Source: Amorphoplanes friuliensis DSM 7358
GTDB taxonomy: Bacteria; Actinomycetota; Actinomycetes; Mycobacteriales; Micromonosporaceae
DNA: 64,000 nucleotides
Assembly (NCBI RefSeq): GCF_000494755.1
Contig: NC_022657.1
Coordinates: 259,501-323,500 of the forward strand
Direction of reading: 5' to 3'
Shown piece after piece: positions 50,057 to 58,809 of this stretch; the stretch's first letter is position 1; the number at the start of each line of letters is the position of its first letter. The position numbers were made by a program, and so were the translations under genes. The notes below the pieces were generated by a model. The model was given only the letters and a program-made list of their open reading frames with translations, had not been told where the DNA came from and searched no databases.

Positions 50057-51703
50057 TCAGTCACCGGACGCCGAGGCTGATGTCTCCGCAGCTTTCGACG
50101 CCGCAGCCGCGGAGGCCGAGGCCGACTTGGTCGACGAGCTGCCCGAGTCCGACGGCGAACTTTCCGCGTCGTCGTCCGAGCCGGTCGGCGTCGCGCCGGT
50201 GGGCTGCGTCGTCGGTGCGGCCGGCGTTGTCGGCGGTGTCGCCGGAGTGGTCGGCGGCGTTGTCGGGTCCGTCGGCTTCGTCGTCGGCGTCGTCGGCTTG
50301 GTGGTCGGGGTTGTCGGCTTGGTGGTCGGCTTTGTCGTAGGCGTGGTCGGCTTTGTCGTGGGCTTGGTGGTCGGCGGCTTGGTGGTGGGCCGCGTCGGCT
50401 TTGTCGTGGGCTTGGTCGCCGGCGGGTTGTCGCTGGGCGTCTCCGGGTCCGGGGAGCCGAGCGCGGGGCCTTCGACGGTGCCCTCGACCGAGCCGTAGAT
50501 GCGCGTCGCACCGAAGAGCCGGGTCCAGCGGACGGGGGTCAGCCGCACGTTGAGGCCCGTGCGGGGCGCCTCGACCATCATGCCGTCGCCGGCGTACATC
50601 GCGACGTGGTGGATGCCCTTCCAGCTGCTGCTGGAGCTGAAGAAGAGCAGGTCGCCGGGGAGCAGCGAGTAGCGGTCCACGGCCTTGCCGCGGGTCTGGT
50701 AGTACTGGTCGCGCGACACCCGGGTCAGCGGGAAGTTGCCCGCGGGGTCCGACCGGTAGGCGGCGTACATCAGGCCGGAACAGTCGTATTCGTCCGGGCC
50801 TTCCTCGGACCAGACATACGGGTCGCCGCGCTGTGCCAGAGCGAAGCGCACGGCGGCGAGGGCCCGTGCGTCGGCGCCGCGACCGGCGTTCTCGCCGGCG
50901 AGGATGCCCTGGCCAACGGCTGCGTCCTGCGCCGCGTTGGCGGCGTCGTCGGCGCTGATCGCGGGGGCGTTGTCCCGCTCGAGCTTCTGCTGGGCGGCTG
51001 TCTTCTTGTCGAGGTCCTTCTGCCGCTTGTCGCGGTCGGCGGTGACCTGGGTGAGGTGCGTAGTCAGCGACTGCTGCTCGGCGAGAGCGCCCGTGTAGGC
51101 GGTCTGCGCGATCGTCAGCTGGCGGCTCGCCGCCTGCTCGGTCGCGGCGTCACCGCGGTTGATCCGGGCGAGGGAGTCGAGGTCCGAGAGGCCGGAGCCG
51201 ATGCCGCCGGGCGGCAACGCGGCGGCGTCCCGGACTGCCGAGGCGGCGGCGTCCGAGACCTCGGTCTGGGCCTGGGCGACCGCGGCCGCGGTCGTGGTGA
51301 CCTTCTGGTTGGCGATCACCAGCTGCTGGTTGGTGAGGTCGACGTCTTCCTTGACCTTGGTCAGCGCCTCACCGAGCGTGGTGAGTTCGAGCCGGCCTTT
51401 TTCGATCTTGGCGAGCACGGGCGACATCGCGACGCCGGTCGCCAGGATCGGCGTGGTGGTCGCCGGGGCGGCGGTGGGGACTCCGGCCTGCCCGGGCATC
51501 GCGATCGTGCCGATCGGCTGCGGCCGGGAGCCGGCGTCGGGCACCGCGGGCGGCGCTGCGGGAGCGATGGGTGCGGCGGAAGCAGGCAGAGGGTTGAACA
51601 GCAGGGCGATGGCAGCGGCAGTCGCGGCGGAGTACGCCAGCGGGCGCCACCAGGGGCGTACCCGCAGTGAGCGATCCCGTCCGTACTGCCTTTTCGTCGC
51701 CAT
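50057..51703 (-). CDS. Secreted NlpC/P60 peptidoglycan hydrolase with TKPTTP-repeat tail
   Basis: 548 residues. A signal peptide (RPLAYSAATAAAIALLFNPLPASA), a coiled-coil region (about 95-255) of the RipA type, then an NlpC/P60 domain with catalytic Cys308 (YDCSGLMYAAYR) and His in GIHHVAMYAGDG. The last 140 residues are a Thr/Pro/Lys repeat (TKPTTKPTTP and variants) and a Ser/Ala tail, probably a wall-spanning or wall-binding segment. It should cut peptide bonds in peptidoglycan stems during growth or division. ATG at 51703. It is divergent from mqnE. Confidence 0.92.
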   Translation of the reverse strand: MATKRQYGRDRSLRVRPWWRPLAYSAATAAAIALLFNPLPASAAPIAPAAPPAVPDAGSRPQPIGTIAMPGQAGVPTAAPATTTPILATGVAMSPVLAKIEKGRLELTTLGEALTKVKEDVDLTNQQLVIANQKVTTTAAAVAQAQTEVSDAAASAVRDAAALPPGGIGSGLSDLDSLARINRGDAATEQAASRQLTIAQTAYTGALAEQQSLTTHLTQVTADRDKRQKDLDKKTAAQQKLERDNAPAISADDAANAAQDAAVGQGILAGENAGRGADARALAAVRFALAQRGDPYVWSEEGPDEYDCSGLMYAAYRSDPAGNFPLTRVSRDQYYQTRGKAVDRYSLLPGDLLFFSSSSSWKGIHHVAMYAGDGMMVEAPRTGLNVRLTPVRWTRLFGATRIYGSVEGTVEGPALGSPDPETPSDNPPATKPTTKPTRPTTKPPTTKPTTKPTTPTTKPTTKPTTPTTKPTTPTTKPTDPTTPPTTPATPPTTPAAPTTQPTGATPTGSDDDAESSPSDSGSSSTKSASASAAAASKAAETSASASGD

Positions 51704-51919
51704 GCGCTCCCCGTCCGCGTCGGTCGCCCTCCGACGCTTGCCGTCCCTGTAATGGTCTTACCCCAACCAAGGCACCGCTGTCGATCGATTGCGGATGAAA
51801 GGACGCTGAGAATCGTAAGTCGCCGGACGTGATCCGCGCCGCCCCGAAGCCTCCGCGACCGCATGCCTGTCGGGGGTACGACGTACGCTCGACGACGAGT
51901 GATGGGGAAAGGGGCGCAC

Positions 51920-53089
51920 ATGGACGTCGGACTGAAGCGCGAGCTGGAGGCCAAGGTCTACGCGGGTGAGCGGCTGACCCGTGAGGACGGCGTCGCCCTC
52001 TACGAGTCCGATGACCTGGCCTGGCTCGGGCGCCTGGCGCACCACAAGCGCACCGAGATGAACGGCGACCGGGTGATGTTCAACGTCAACCGGCACCTCA
52101 ACCTCACCAACGTCTGCTCCGCGAGTTGTGCGTATTGCTCCTTCCAGCGCAAGCCGGGCGAAAAGGACGCATACACCATGCGGATCGACGAGGCCGTGCG
52201 TAAGGCCAAGGAGATGGAGAACGAGCAGCTGACCGAGCTGCACATCGTCAACGGCCTCCACCCGACGCTGCCGTGGCGTTATTACCCCAAGGTGCTGCGC
52301 GAGCTGAAGGCGGCGCTGCCGAACGTCAAGCTCAAGTGCTTCACGGCGACCGAGGTCCAGTGGTTCGAGAAGATCAGCGGCCTGCCGGCGAGCGAGATCC
52401 TCGACGAGCTCATGGACGCCGGCCTCGAGTCGCTGACCGGCGGTGGTGCGGAGATCTTCGACTGGGAGGTCCGCCAGCACATCGTCGACCACAACTGCCA
52501 CTGGGAAGACTGGTCCCGGATCCACCGCCTCGCCCACGAGAAGGGCATGAAGACCCCGGCCACCATGCTGTACGGCCACATCGAGGAGCCGCGGCACCGG
52601 GTCGACCACGTCATGCGCCTGCGCGAGCTGCAGGACGAGACCGGTGGCTTCGCCGTCTTCATCCCCCTGCGTTACCAGCACGACTTCGTCGACTCGGCGG
52701 ACGGCAAGATCCGTAACCGCATCCAGGAGCGCACCACGATGGCGGCCCCGGCCGAGTCGCTGCGCACCTTCGCGGTGTCCCGCCTGATGTTCGACAACGT
52801 GCCGCACCTGAAGAACTTCTGGGTCATGCACGGTCTGTCGGTGGCTCAGCTCTCGCTGAACTTCGGCGCCGACGACCTCGACGGCTCGGTGGTCGAATAC
52901 AAGATCACCCACGACGCCGACTCGTACGGCACACCGACCACGATGCACCGTGACGACCTGCTCAACATCATCTGGGACGCGGGCTTCCAGCCGGTCGAGC
53001 GCAACACCCGCTACGAGATCGTCCGGGAGTACGCCAAGCCGACCTCCCTCGCGGAGCGGCGCAGCGAGCCCCAGCAGGTCTGGGCGTAG
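51920..53089 (+). CDS. mqnE: Aminofutalosine synthase (radical SAM)
   Basis: 389 residues. Radical SAM cluster motif in NVCSASCAYCSFQRKPGEKDAYT (Cys66, Cys70, Cys73), a TIM-barrel with ELHIVNGLHPTLPWRYYPKVLRELK, and a C-terminal VMHGLSVAQLSLNFGADDLDGSVVEYKITHDA. It adds adenosine to the enolpyruvyl-benzoate intermediate, an early step of the futalosine menaquinone pathway. ATG at 51920 has GGGG 6 bases before it; an ATG at 51902 is a longer option. It works with the UbiD-type, MqnP and UbiX enzymes encoded at 37-42 kb. Confidence 0.95.
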   Translation: MDVGLKRELEAKVYAGERLTREDGVALYESDDLAWLGRLAHHKRTEMNGDRVMFNVNRHLNLTNVCSASCAYCSFQRKPGEKDAYTMRIDEAVRKAKEMENEQLTELHIVNGLHPTLPWRYYPKVLRELKAALPNVKLKCFTATEVQWFEKISGLPASEILDELMDAGLESLTGGGAEIFDWEVRQHIVDHNCHWEDWSRIHRLAHEKGMKTPATMLYGHIEEPRHRVDHVMRLRELQDETGGFAVFIPLRYQHDFVDSADGKIRNRIQERTTMAAPAESLRTFAVSRLMFDNVPHLKNFWVMHGLSVAQLSLNFGADDLDGSVVEYKITHDADSYGTPTTMHRDDLLNIIWDAGFQPVERNTRYEIVREYAKPTSLAERRSEPQQVWA

Positions 53090-53112
53090 GGACGCGTACC
53101 CTCGTCGGTGTC

Positions 53113-53541
53113 ATGACGGAGACAAAGAGTGAACGACGCCCGCGCCGAGACGCCGACGGCCGTTTGACGACGATCGGCGATCTGCTCGGCGTGGCTTTTG
53201 CCGGTCTGGTCACCGGCATGGTGGTCCTGCTCATCTTCGAGGGGATCATGTCGCTGGCCCGGGCGTTCGACTTCGGCTCGTCCAGCGGCTGGCTAGCGCT
53301 GATCCTGCCGGTGTGGCTGTTCACCGAGGAGTTCCGCGCGGCCGGTTACGGCGCCTACCGGATCGTGGTGGCCGCGCTCGGTGCCGGCTTGGGCGTCGCG
53401 GTCGGCATGACCCTGGCCGGTCTCGCCTCGGCCGGCTTCCCGCCGCTGGTCAGCGGTGCGGTCGGCGCGCTCGGCCTGACGGTCGTCTACTGCCTGATCT
53501 GGTTCTACGGCCTCCGGTGGCTGAGCCACCGCGCGGGCTGA
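53113..53541 (+). CDS. Small polytopic membrane protein of unknown function
   Basis: 142 residues: a charged cytoplasmic N-terminus (MTETKSERRPRRDADGRL) and about four membrane helices. It lies 23 bp after mqnE and 13 bp before a DUF4229 gene, so it is probably part of the same transcript and may relate to the membrane step of quinone metabolism. I recognise no motif. The ATG at 53113 fits the topology. Confidence 0.75.
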   Translation: MTETKSERRPRRDADGRLTTIGDLLGVAFAGLVTGMVVLLIFEGIMSLARAFDFGSSSGWLALILPVWLFTEEFRAAGYGAYRIVVAALGAGLGVAVGMTLAGLASAGFPPLVSGAVGALGLTVVYCLIWFYGLRWLSHRAG

Positions 53542-53554
53542 CAGGAGTTTTGTC

Positions 53555-53950
53555 ATGAGTCCCGCCGTCAAGTACACGCTCGGCCGCCTCGGCCTGTTCG
53601 TGGCCGTTTTTGCGCTGCTGTTGCCGGTCCCGCTGAACTTCCTGGTCAAGGCGATGATCGCGCTGCTCGCCTCGGCCGCGTTCTCCTACTTCCTGCTGGC
53701 CAAGTGGCGCAACGAGATGGCCGAGCAGCTCGGCACGGTCGCGCAGCGCCGCCAGGCCGAGAAGGAGCGCCTGCGTGCCGCCCTCGCCGGCGACGAGGCA
53801 GCCGCGGCCGCCGGAGACCGGGCGGCGTCGCCCGCGGCAGCCGGTGACCGGGCCGCGTCGCCTGCGGCAGCCGATGACCACGCTGCGTCGGCCGGTGACC
53901 TTGCCTCGCCGGCCGCGAGCAACGACAAGGCTGACGGTAAAGCTTCCTGA
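53555..53950 (+). CDS. DUF4229-like small membrane protein
   Basis: 131 residues beginning SPAVKYTLGRLGLFVAVFALLLPVPLNFLVKAMIALLASAAFSYFLLAKWRNEMAEQL, the DUF4229 pattern of two membrane helices followed by a basic helix. The rest is an Ala-rich tail with repeats of AGDRAASPAA. Function unknown; it commonly lies beside menaquinone genes in actinomycetes, as here after mqnE. GGAG precedes the ATG at a good distance. Confidence 0.8.
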   Translation: MSPAVKYTLGRLGLFVAVFALLLPVPLNFLVKAMIALLASAAFSYFLLAKWRNEMAEQLGTVAQRRQAEKERLRAALAGDEAAAAAGDRAASPAAAGDRAASPAAADDHAASAGDLASPAASNDKADGKAS

Positions 53951-54091
53951 CCTGCGGGTCGGCGGTCATCACGCCGACGTAGGGGGCACATTGGCATGGA
54001 CGGTCCGGGGCCGTCTCCATTGCCAAACATCGATGCCGGATGGTGCAGTGACGGGGCCCGAACCCCCTCTGACACCCCCCGGAGGTCGTTC

Positions 54092-55390
54092 ATGAGACGA
54101 CGACGTGTCACCGGTCTGGTCGCTGCCGCCACTGCCGGTCTGGCCCTGATCGCCGCTTCCACCACTGCCGCGCCACCCGCAACCGCGGTGCCGCGCGCCG
54201 ACACCTCGGCCCAGTACGAGGTCTACGACGTGCGCACGCTCGCTCAGCGCAACGCGATCGTCGGCACCGGCGCCGCGATCGACGGCGTCGAGCATGCCGT
54301 CGTCGAGATCACCGCCACCGGCGCCGAGCTCAAGGCACTGCGCGCGCTCGGTTTCACGGTCAAGCCGGCGGCGATCGCGCTGCCCACCGAGGACGTGTCC
54401 ACGCTGGACTTCCCCTCCCGTGACGCGGCCTACCACAACTACGGCGAGATGATCAGCGAGGTGAACGCGATCGTCGCGCAGTACCCGGCGATCGCCAGCA
54501 AGCGGGTGCTCGGCCAGACGTACCAGGGCCGCGACATCGTCGCCGTGAAGATCTCCGACAACGTGGGTACGGACGAGAGCGAGCCCGAGGTTCTCTACGA
54601 CGCCAACCACCACGCCCGTGAGCACCTCACGGTCGAGATGGCGGTCTACCTGCTTCACATGTACGCCGACAACTACGCCTCCGACTCCCGGGTCCGCAAC
54701 GTCGTCAACAGCCGCGAGATCTGGATCATCCCGTCGGTCAACCCGGACGGCTCCGAGTACGACGTCGCGACCGGCAGCTACCGCTCGTGGCGCAAGAACC
54801 GCCAGCCCAACGCCGGTTCCTCGTACGTCGGCACGGACCTGAACCGCAACTACGGCTACAAGTGGGGCTGCTGCGGCGGCTCGTCCGGCAGCTTCTCCTC
54901 GGAGACGTACCGCGGCACCGCGGCGTTCTCGGCACCGGAGACCCGGGTGATCCGCGACTTCGTCAACAGCCGGATCGTCGGCGGCGTTCAGCAGATCAAG
55001 GCCGCGATGGACTTCCATACGTACTCGGAGCTGGTGCTCTGGCCGTTCGGTCACACCACCGCGAACACCACGACCGGCATGAGCGCCGACCAGAACAACA
55101 CGTTCGCGACGCTGGGTCGGCAGATGGCGGCGACCAACCGCTACACACCGCAGCAGTCGAGCGACCTCTACATCACGGACGGCGATCTGCTGGACTGGCT
55201 GTGGGGAACGCACCGGATCTTCGCGTACACCTTCGAGATGTACCCGACCAGTTCGTCGGGCGGCGGCTTCTACCCGCCCGCCAGCGTGATCACCCGGGAG
55301 ACCACCCGTAACAAGGAGGCCGCCCTGATGCTCGCCGAGGCGGCGGACTGCCCCTACAAGGTCATCGGTAAGCAGTCGACGTACTGCTGA
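54092..55390 (+). CDS. Secreted M14 zinc carboxypeptidase
   Basis: 432 residues. Signal peptide ([22 protein letters not shown]), a propeptide-like N-terminal region (about 40-120), and an M14 carboxypeptidase domain: zinc ligands His174 and Glu177 in [11 protein letters not shown], substrate-binding Arg/Asn region [13 protein letters not shown], third zinc ligand in [11 protein letters not shown], and the catalytic Glu in [15 protein letters not shown] sits 6 bases before the ATG, an ideal ribosome site. It is expected to trim C-terminal residues of extracellular peptides. A terminator follows at 55410-55442. Confidence 0.94.
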   Translation: MRRRRVTGLVAAATAGLALIAASTTAAPPATAVPRADTSAQYEVYDVRTLAQRNAIVGTGAAIDGVEHAVVEITATGAELKALRALGFTVKPAAIALPTEDVSTLDFPSRDAAYHNYGEMISEVNAIVAQYPAIASKRVLGQTYQGRDIVAVKISDNVGTDESEPEVLYDANHHAREHLTVEMAVYLLHMYADNYASDSRVRNVVNSREIWIIPSVNPDGSEYDVATGSYRSWRKNRQPNAGSSYVGTDLNRNYGYKWGCCGGSSGSFSSETYRGTAAFSAPETRVIRDFVNSRIVGGVQQIKAAMDFHTYSELVLWPFGHTTANTTTGMSADQNNTFATLGRQMAATNRYTPQQSSDLYITDGDLLDWLWGTHRIFAYTFEMYPTSSSGGGFYPPASVITRETTRNKEAALMLAEAADCPYKVIGKQSTYC

Positions 55391-55409
55391 TCCTCACCAC
55401 CCGTACGCC

Positions 55410-55442
55410 CGACGCCTCACCGGTTCTGCTGGTGGGGCGTCG
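55410..55442 (+). terminator. Hairpin terminator after the carboxypeptidase gene
   Basis: CGACGCCTCACC pairs with GGTGGGGCGTCG (12 bp with one G-U pair) around a nine-base loop, 20 bases after the stop codon. It separates the carboxypeptidase transcript from the accessory cluster that follows. Confidence 0.8.
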
Positions 55443-55521
55443 GTCGTGTCTGTTGTGGCCCGAGTCGGGTTTACTATGCGTTCTCCCCGGGTGGTGGGGA
55501 GCGTGGTGAGAGGGAGTCCCC

Positions 55522-55833
55522 ATGGGCGATGTCCGGTCCGAACCGGCTGCCGTGCTGGCCGAGGTCGCCGCCGAGCGCCGAGCACAGGACAAGAAGTGGG
55601 GTCTGCAGAATCACCCCGACGGCACCGGGCCGGCGTACGCCGCCGAGGCGGCGCTGGCGCGCAAGGAATGTGACGAGGCGGCCGCCACCGGAAGCCTGAG
55701 CTGGCGGCACATCCTGCTCGAGGAGGTCGCGGAGGCAACCGCCGAGGACGACCCGGAGGCGCTGCGCCGCGAGCTGATCCAGGTTGCCGCGGTCGCGGTC
55801 GCCTGGGCCGAGGCCCTCGATCGGCGGGGCTGA
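55522..55833 (+). CDS. MazG-like (all-alpha NTP pyrophosphatase fold) protein
   Basis: 103 residues, all helical. It has the pattern VAAERRAQDKKWGLQNHPDG near the start and the metal-binding helix HILLEEVAEATAEDDPEALRRELIQVAAVAVAW, matching the EExxE...ExxD motif of MazG-type pyrophosphohydrolases except that the last acid is Gln (ELIQ), as in several phage-type MazG-like families. It would hydrolyse a nucleoside triphosphate, possibly a modified or excess deoxynucleotide. The ATG has GAGAGGGAG upstream. It is the first gene of the nucleotide-themed cluster discussed in the findings, though it could be an unrelated neighbour. Confidence 0.78.
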   Translation: MGDVRSEPAAVLAEVAAERRAQDKKWGLQNHPDGTGPAYAAEAALARKECDEAAATGSLSWRHILLEEVAEATAEDDPEALRRELIQVAAVAVAWAEALDRRG

Positions 55834-55898
55834 ATTCCGCCGTTCCGCCGGGCCCGGAAAACGAAAAGACGACTCGCACCGACTTTCTTAGGCGAATA

Positions 55899-56447
55899 AT
55901 GGCAGACGTGTCAGTCAATGGCGATTTGGCGCTCCAGGCAGAGTTGCCGGTTCTGATCCGCATCGCGGGCGGGCTGGCCAGGCATTGTGATCGCGCCGAG
56001 CACAACGAACAGGTCGACCGCGTCACCCTGCTGAGCGCCGCCGCCGACCTGCGGGAGATGGCCCGGCGGCTGTCGGGCGCGTTCGGCGTCAATCTGCAGC
56101 AGCGTTATGCGGAACGACTGGACACGTTGGAGTCCCGTCACCCGCTGCACGGTGTCGGCTTCGACGGCGGTGGTGCGGTCCGGGCGAGCAAAACCCTGCT
56201 CGACCTGCAGCGGGCCCAGCTCCGCCACGACGCGACCTATCACGCCGACGTGGCGGGACTGCCGAAATATTCTCAGCTTCGGCACTTCACGCTGCATCTC
56301 ACCAAGCTCGTCGAAAAGCTGCTCGACGCGTCCGAGGGCACACAGCGCGAGGAATTTGTCCACGACGGCGTCCCCGACATCTTCATCTTCGGGATCAAAC
56401 TCTCGACGGTCGCCAATGAACGCCTGTCCGAAGAGGTGTTCGGCTAG
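55899..56447 (+). CDS. Helical MazG-like protein, partly degenerate
   Basis: 182 residues. The second half reads KYSQLRHFTLHLTKLVEKLLDA and ends DGVPDIFIFGIKLSTVANERLSEEV. Those two helices align by eye with the two metal-binding helices of MazG-type enzymes (ELGELAE and ELADVLIYLLRLADLLG), with the key Asp of the second helix kept but only one acid left in the first. It may therefore bind rather than hydrolyse a nucleotide. A 65-base gap with A/T-rich sequence precedes the ATG, so it may have its own promoter. Its stop overlaps, tail to tail, that of the metallophosphoesterase gene by 4 bp. The family assignment is tentative. Confidence 0.6.
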   Translation: MADVSVNGDLALQAELPVLIRIAGGLARHCDRAEHNEQVDRVTLLSAAADLREMARRLSGAFGVNLQQRYAERLDTLESRHPLHGVGFDGGGAVRASKTLLDLQRAQLRHDATYHADVAGLPKYSQLRHFTLHLTKLVEKLLDASEGTQREEFVHDGVPDIFIFGIKLSTVANERLSEEVFG

Positions 56448-58657
56448 GCGGTCCGGTCCTGCGGCCCCTGTACGAGGTGCGGGTGATCGGGACTCTTCAG
56501 GATGCGGTTCACGGTCGCCAGCAGCCGGGTGACGAGCGGCTGCACCTCCCGGCGCCATTCTTCGTGCGTACGTTTGTAGTTGTTTCTGCTCTGCATCTTG
56601 GTGGCGAAGCTGACGTTCTGCTGATGCATCTGTTTCAAGCAGCTGATGATCTCCGTGACGCGGTCCTCGGTGCCGATGGCATGCGAGACGTTCTCGATCA
56701 CCTCGGCCAGGGCCTGGAGGCCGAACGTCGCGACCGGATCGCCGTCGACGGTGGCGGTGAGGCCCGGCCGCCAGTCGTTGACCACCGCTGACCACTGGTC
56801 GACGAACGTGTCGCGGTCGGGGAAGTCGCGGGCGCACACCGACAGGGCGAGCCGCACCAGCTCACCGGGCTGTTCGTCAGCGACCTGGTCGATGCGCGGC
56901 ACGGCGACGCGGGGGACCTTCTCCGCCACGACCGGGATCGCCGTGACGGTCGTGATCTCGCCCGGCTCGTACTGGGCGTCCAGGGCGCGCAGCTCCTCGA
57001 GCATGCGTTCCTGAAGGATCGCCAGCTCGGCGACGTTGATCGCCCACCAGTAGCGCATCTCCTGCTTGCGGAAGTACGCGACCACGTCGAGCCGGTCGCC
57101 GTCGACGACAAACTGGGCCAGGCAGAAGGCGGGATAGCGCAGATCGGTACCGTCGGGGTGATCACGCATCGGCTCGAGCAGGACCACGAGCGCCTTGCCG
57201 CTGGCCGGGTCACGCGACAGTGTCTGGGCGGCGGCGTCGAGCTGGTCACGGTTGCCGCCGTAGTTGTAGATGCGGGAGCCGTGGTTGAACGGCATGCCCC
57301 GGATCGGCGTGTGCCGCTGCCAGAGACCGGTCATCCGCTCGAACCAGTCGTCGTCGTTCGCCCGGCCGAGCGGCAGCGGCGGGTACGACGCCGGCCGGTT
57401 CAGCGCGGACTGCCCGTCGGTGAATCGGCAGATGAGCGGCGAGCGCGGCTGGATGCGATCCTTCGCGTACAGGTCGATGAGCTGCTCGTGCACGTCCTGG
57501 GCGGTGGTCCCGGTGATCTCGCCGGTCTCGGCGGGTTCGTCGTTGGCGATCCGGTACGACTCAGTGCGGAACGCGCTCACCATCAGCGGGATGCCGTTGC
57601 GGGTCGCGGGCACACTCTCGACGGTCACGCGGCGGGCAGCGAGGTGCTTGCCGTCGATCGTGAGCAGCTTCGCGACCTCACCGCCGTAGGCCTGGCCCAG
57701 GCCGACGGTGCCGGCGGAGCAGACGAGTAGTTTGCGGATGCCGTTGTTCAGGCCGCGCAAGCTGGGGCGGTAGCGGTCGGCGTAGATGTGCTCGACGTGC
57801 TTGTGGCCGTGCAGCAGCAGGTCGATGTTGTTGCCGGCCAGGAAGTCGCGCACCTCGCCGAGGTTGGTCAGCGCCTCGAACGGCTTGACCTCCTCGTCCG
57901 GGCTGATCGGCAGCAGCTGGTGATGCATCACGGCGATGCGGACCGCGCCCTCGGGTGCGAGCTCGCGGAGGGCGTCCGAGGCGTGTCGCTGCTGGTGAGG
58001 GCCCAGGCGGGCGATGTCGAAACGCCCGCGCAGCTTCCAGTCGTCCAGCAAAGTCCTGAGGTCGGGATCCGTGCCGGCCCGGCTGTCCAGCGCGGCGTAG
58101 GCGGCCCGCACCTCGGGTGTGGTCTCCATCTCGACGCCGCAGTGATTGGCCGTGTTGAGCCCTACGAGGACAAAACTGCCGTCTTCGGCGACCACCGTCG
58201 GCGGGTGCGGGGGCGCACTCGGCATCTCCCCGTACCGGTTGAAGTCGATCCCCTCGAGGAGCGGTGTGCGGTAACCGAGAGTCCGGAGCCTGAGGAACTG
58301 CTCGTAGCGCTCCGCGCTGGAGGGCGCCGAATACCACCGGACGTCGTGGTTGCCCGGCACCACGAGGATCTTGTCGGGGTCGGGGAGGACCGGGCCGAGT
58401 TCCTCGAGGGTGCGGGGCAGCAGGTCGAAGCCGTCGGCGCGCCCCTGGTAGGTCACGTCTCCGCTGATCACGACCGCGTCGAGGGGGCGACGTCCACTGG
58501 CGAGGGCACGGCCGAGCTCACGGAGAGTCGTCCGGATCAGCTCGGTCCGGCGTACGCGGTCTTGCAGGGGAATGACATTGATCTTGTGATCGCCGACCGT
58601 TTCGCGATCGTCGGGTGGGGAGAGGTGAAGGTCGGAGAGATGAAGGATGAGGCTCAT
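56444..58657 (-). CDS. Calcineurin-like metallophosphoesterase fused to a thymidylate-synthase-like domain
   Basis: 737 residues. Residues 1-350 are a calcineurin-like phosphoesterase with all motifs: DLH (Asp9, His11), SGDVTY (Asp67), GNHD (102-105), His245/His246, and GHKH (284-287). Residues about 452-572 resemble thymidylate synthase: SRIYNYGGNRDQLDAAAQTL, DPASGKALVVLLEP, RYPAFCLAQFVVDGDRL, AYFRKQEMRYWWAINVAELA. Aligned on the QF pair, the catalytic Cys of the enzyme is Ala510 here, while Arg530 and Asn541 keep the places of active-site residues, and the phosphate-binding Arg pair is lost. The last 165 residues are helical and unassigned. A nucleotide-sensing phosphoesterase is a reasonable reading; an active thymidylate synthase is not. 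GGAGG precedes the ATG by 7 bases. It is divergent from the SLATT-like gene and tail-to-tail with the MazG-like gene. Confidence 0.85.
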   Translation of the reverse strand: MSLILHLSDLHLSPPDDRETVGDHKINVIPLQDRVRRTELIRTTLRELGRALASGRRPLDAVVISGDVTYQGRADGFDLLPRTLEELGPVLPDPDKILVVPGNHDVRWYSAPSSAERYEQFLRLRTLGYRTPLLEGIDFNRYGEMPSAPPHPPTVVAEDGSFVLVGLNTANHCGVEMETTPEVRAAYAALDSRAGTDPDLRTLLDDWKLRGRFDIARLGPHQQRHASDALRELAPEGAVRIAVMHHQLLPISPDEEVKPFEALTNLGEVRDFLAGNNIDLLLHGHKHVEHIYADRYRPSLRGLNNGIRKLLVCSAGTVGLGQAYGGEVAKLLTIDGKHLAARRVTVESVPATRNGIPLMVSAFRTESYRIANDEPAETGEITGTTAQDVHEQLIDLYAKDRIQPRSPLICRFTDGQSALNRPASYPPLPLGRANDDDWFERMTGLWQRHTPIRGMPFNHGSRIYNYGGNRDQLDAAAQTLSRDPASGKALVVLLEPMRDHPDGTDLRYPAFCLAQFVVDGDRLDVVAYFRKQEMRYWWAINVAELAILQERMLEELRALDAQYEPGEITTVTAIPVVAEKVPRVAVPRIDQVADEQPGELVRLALSVCARDFPDRDTFVDQWSAVVNDWRPGLTATVDGDPVATFGLQALAEVIENVSHAIGTEDRVTEIISCLKQMHQQNVSFATKMQSRNNYKRTHEEWRREVQPLVTRLLATVNRILKSPDHPHLVQGPQDRTA

Positions 58658-58770
58658 GTCACCCTCCGAGTTGGCCTATTCGCTTTCCGTGCTATTGATC
58701 GTAAGGTTTGCGCAGAGTAGGCGCCAGTACACGGAAGGTGGCCAAGGTGTCTGCCTAGTCATGAGTAAGG

Positions 58771-58784
58771 TTGACGCGTGTCAA
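58771..58784. promoter_or_regulatory. Dyad TTGAC-gcgt-GTCAA between the phosphoesterase and SLATT-like genes
   Basis: A 5-base inverted repeat with a 4-base spacer, 26 bases before the SLATT-like start codon, in the 152-base divergent promoter region. It could be an operator, perhaps for the TetR protein encoded downstream, or part of a promoter; the sequence does not decide. Confidence 0.35.
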
Positions 58785-58809
58785 TCCCTGACGGAAAAGG
58801 TGGTGTGCC

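Noticed and set aside
53999..54021. A terminator at the GGACGG/CCGTCT inverted repeat before the carboxypeptidase gene.
   Set aside because: The stem is only five to six pairs and lies in the leader of the next gene; too weak to call.
56444..58657. Reading the C-terminal part of the phosphoesterase as an active thymidylate synthase.
   Set aside because: The aligned catalytic Cys is Ala and the phosphate-binding arginines are missing, so synthesis of dTMP is unlikely.
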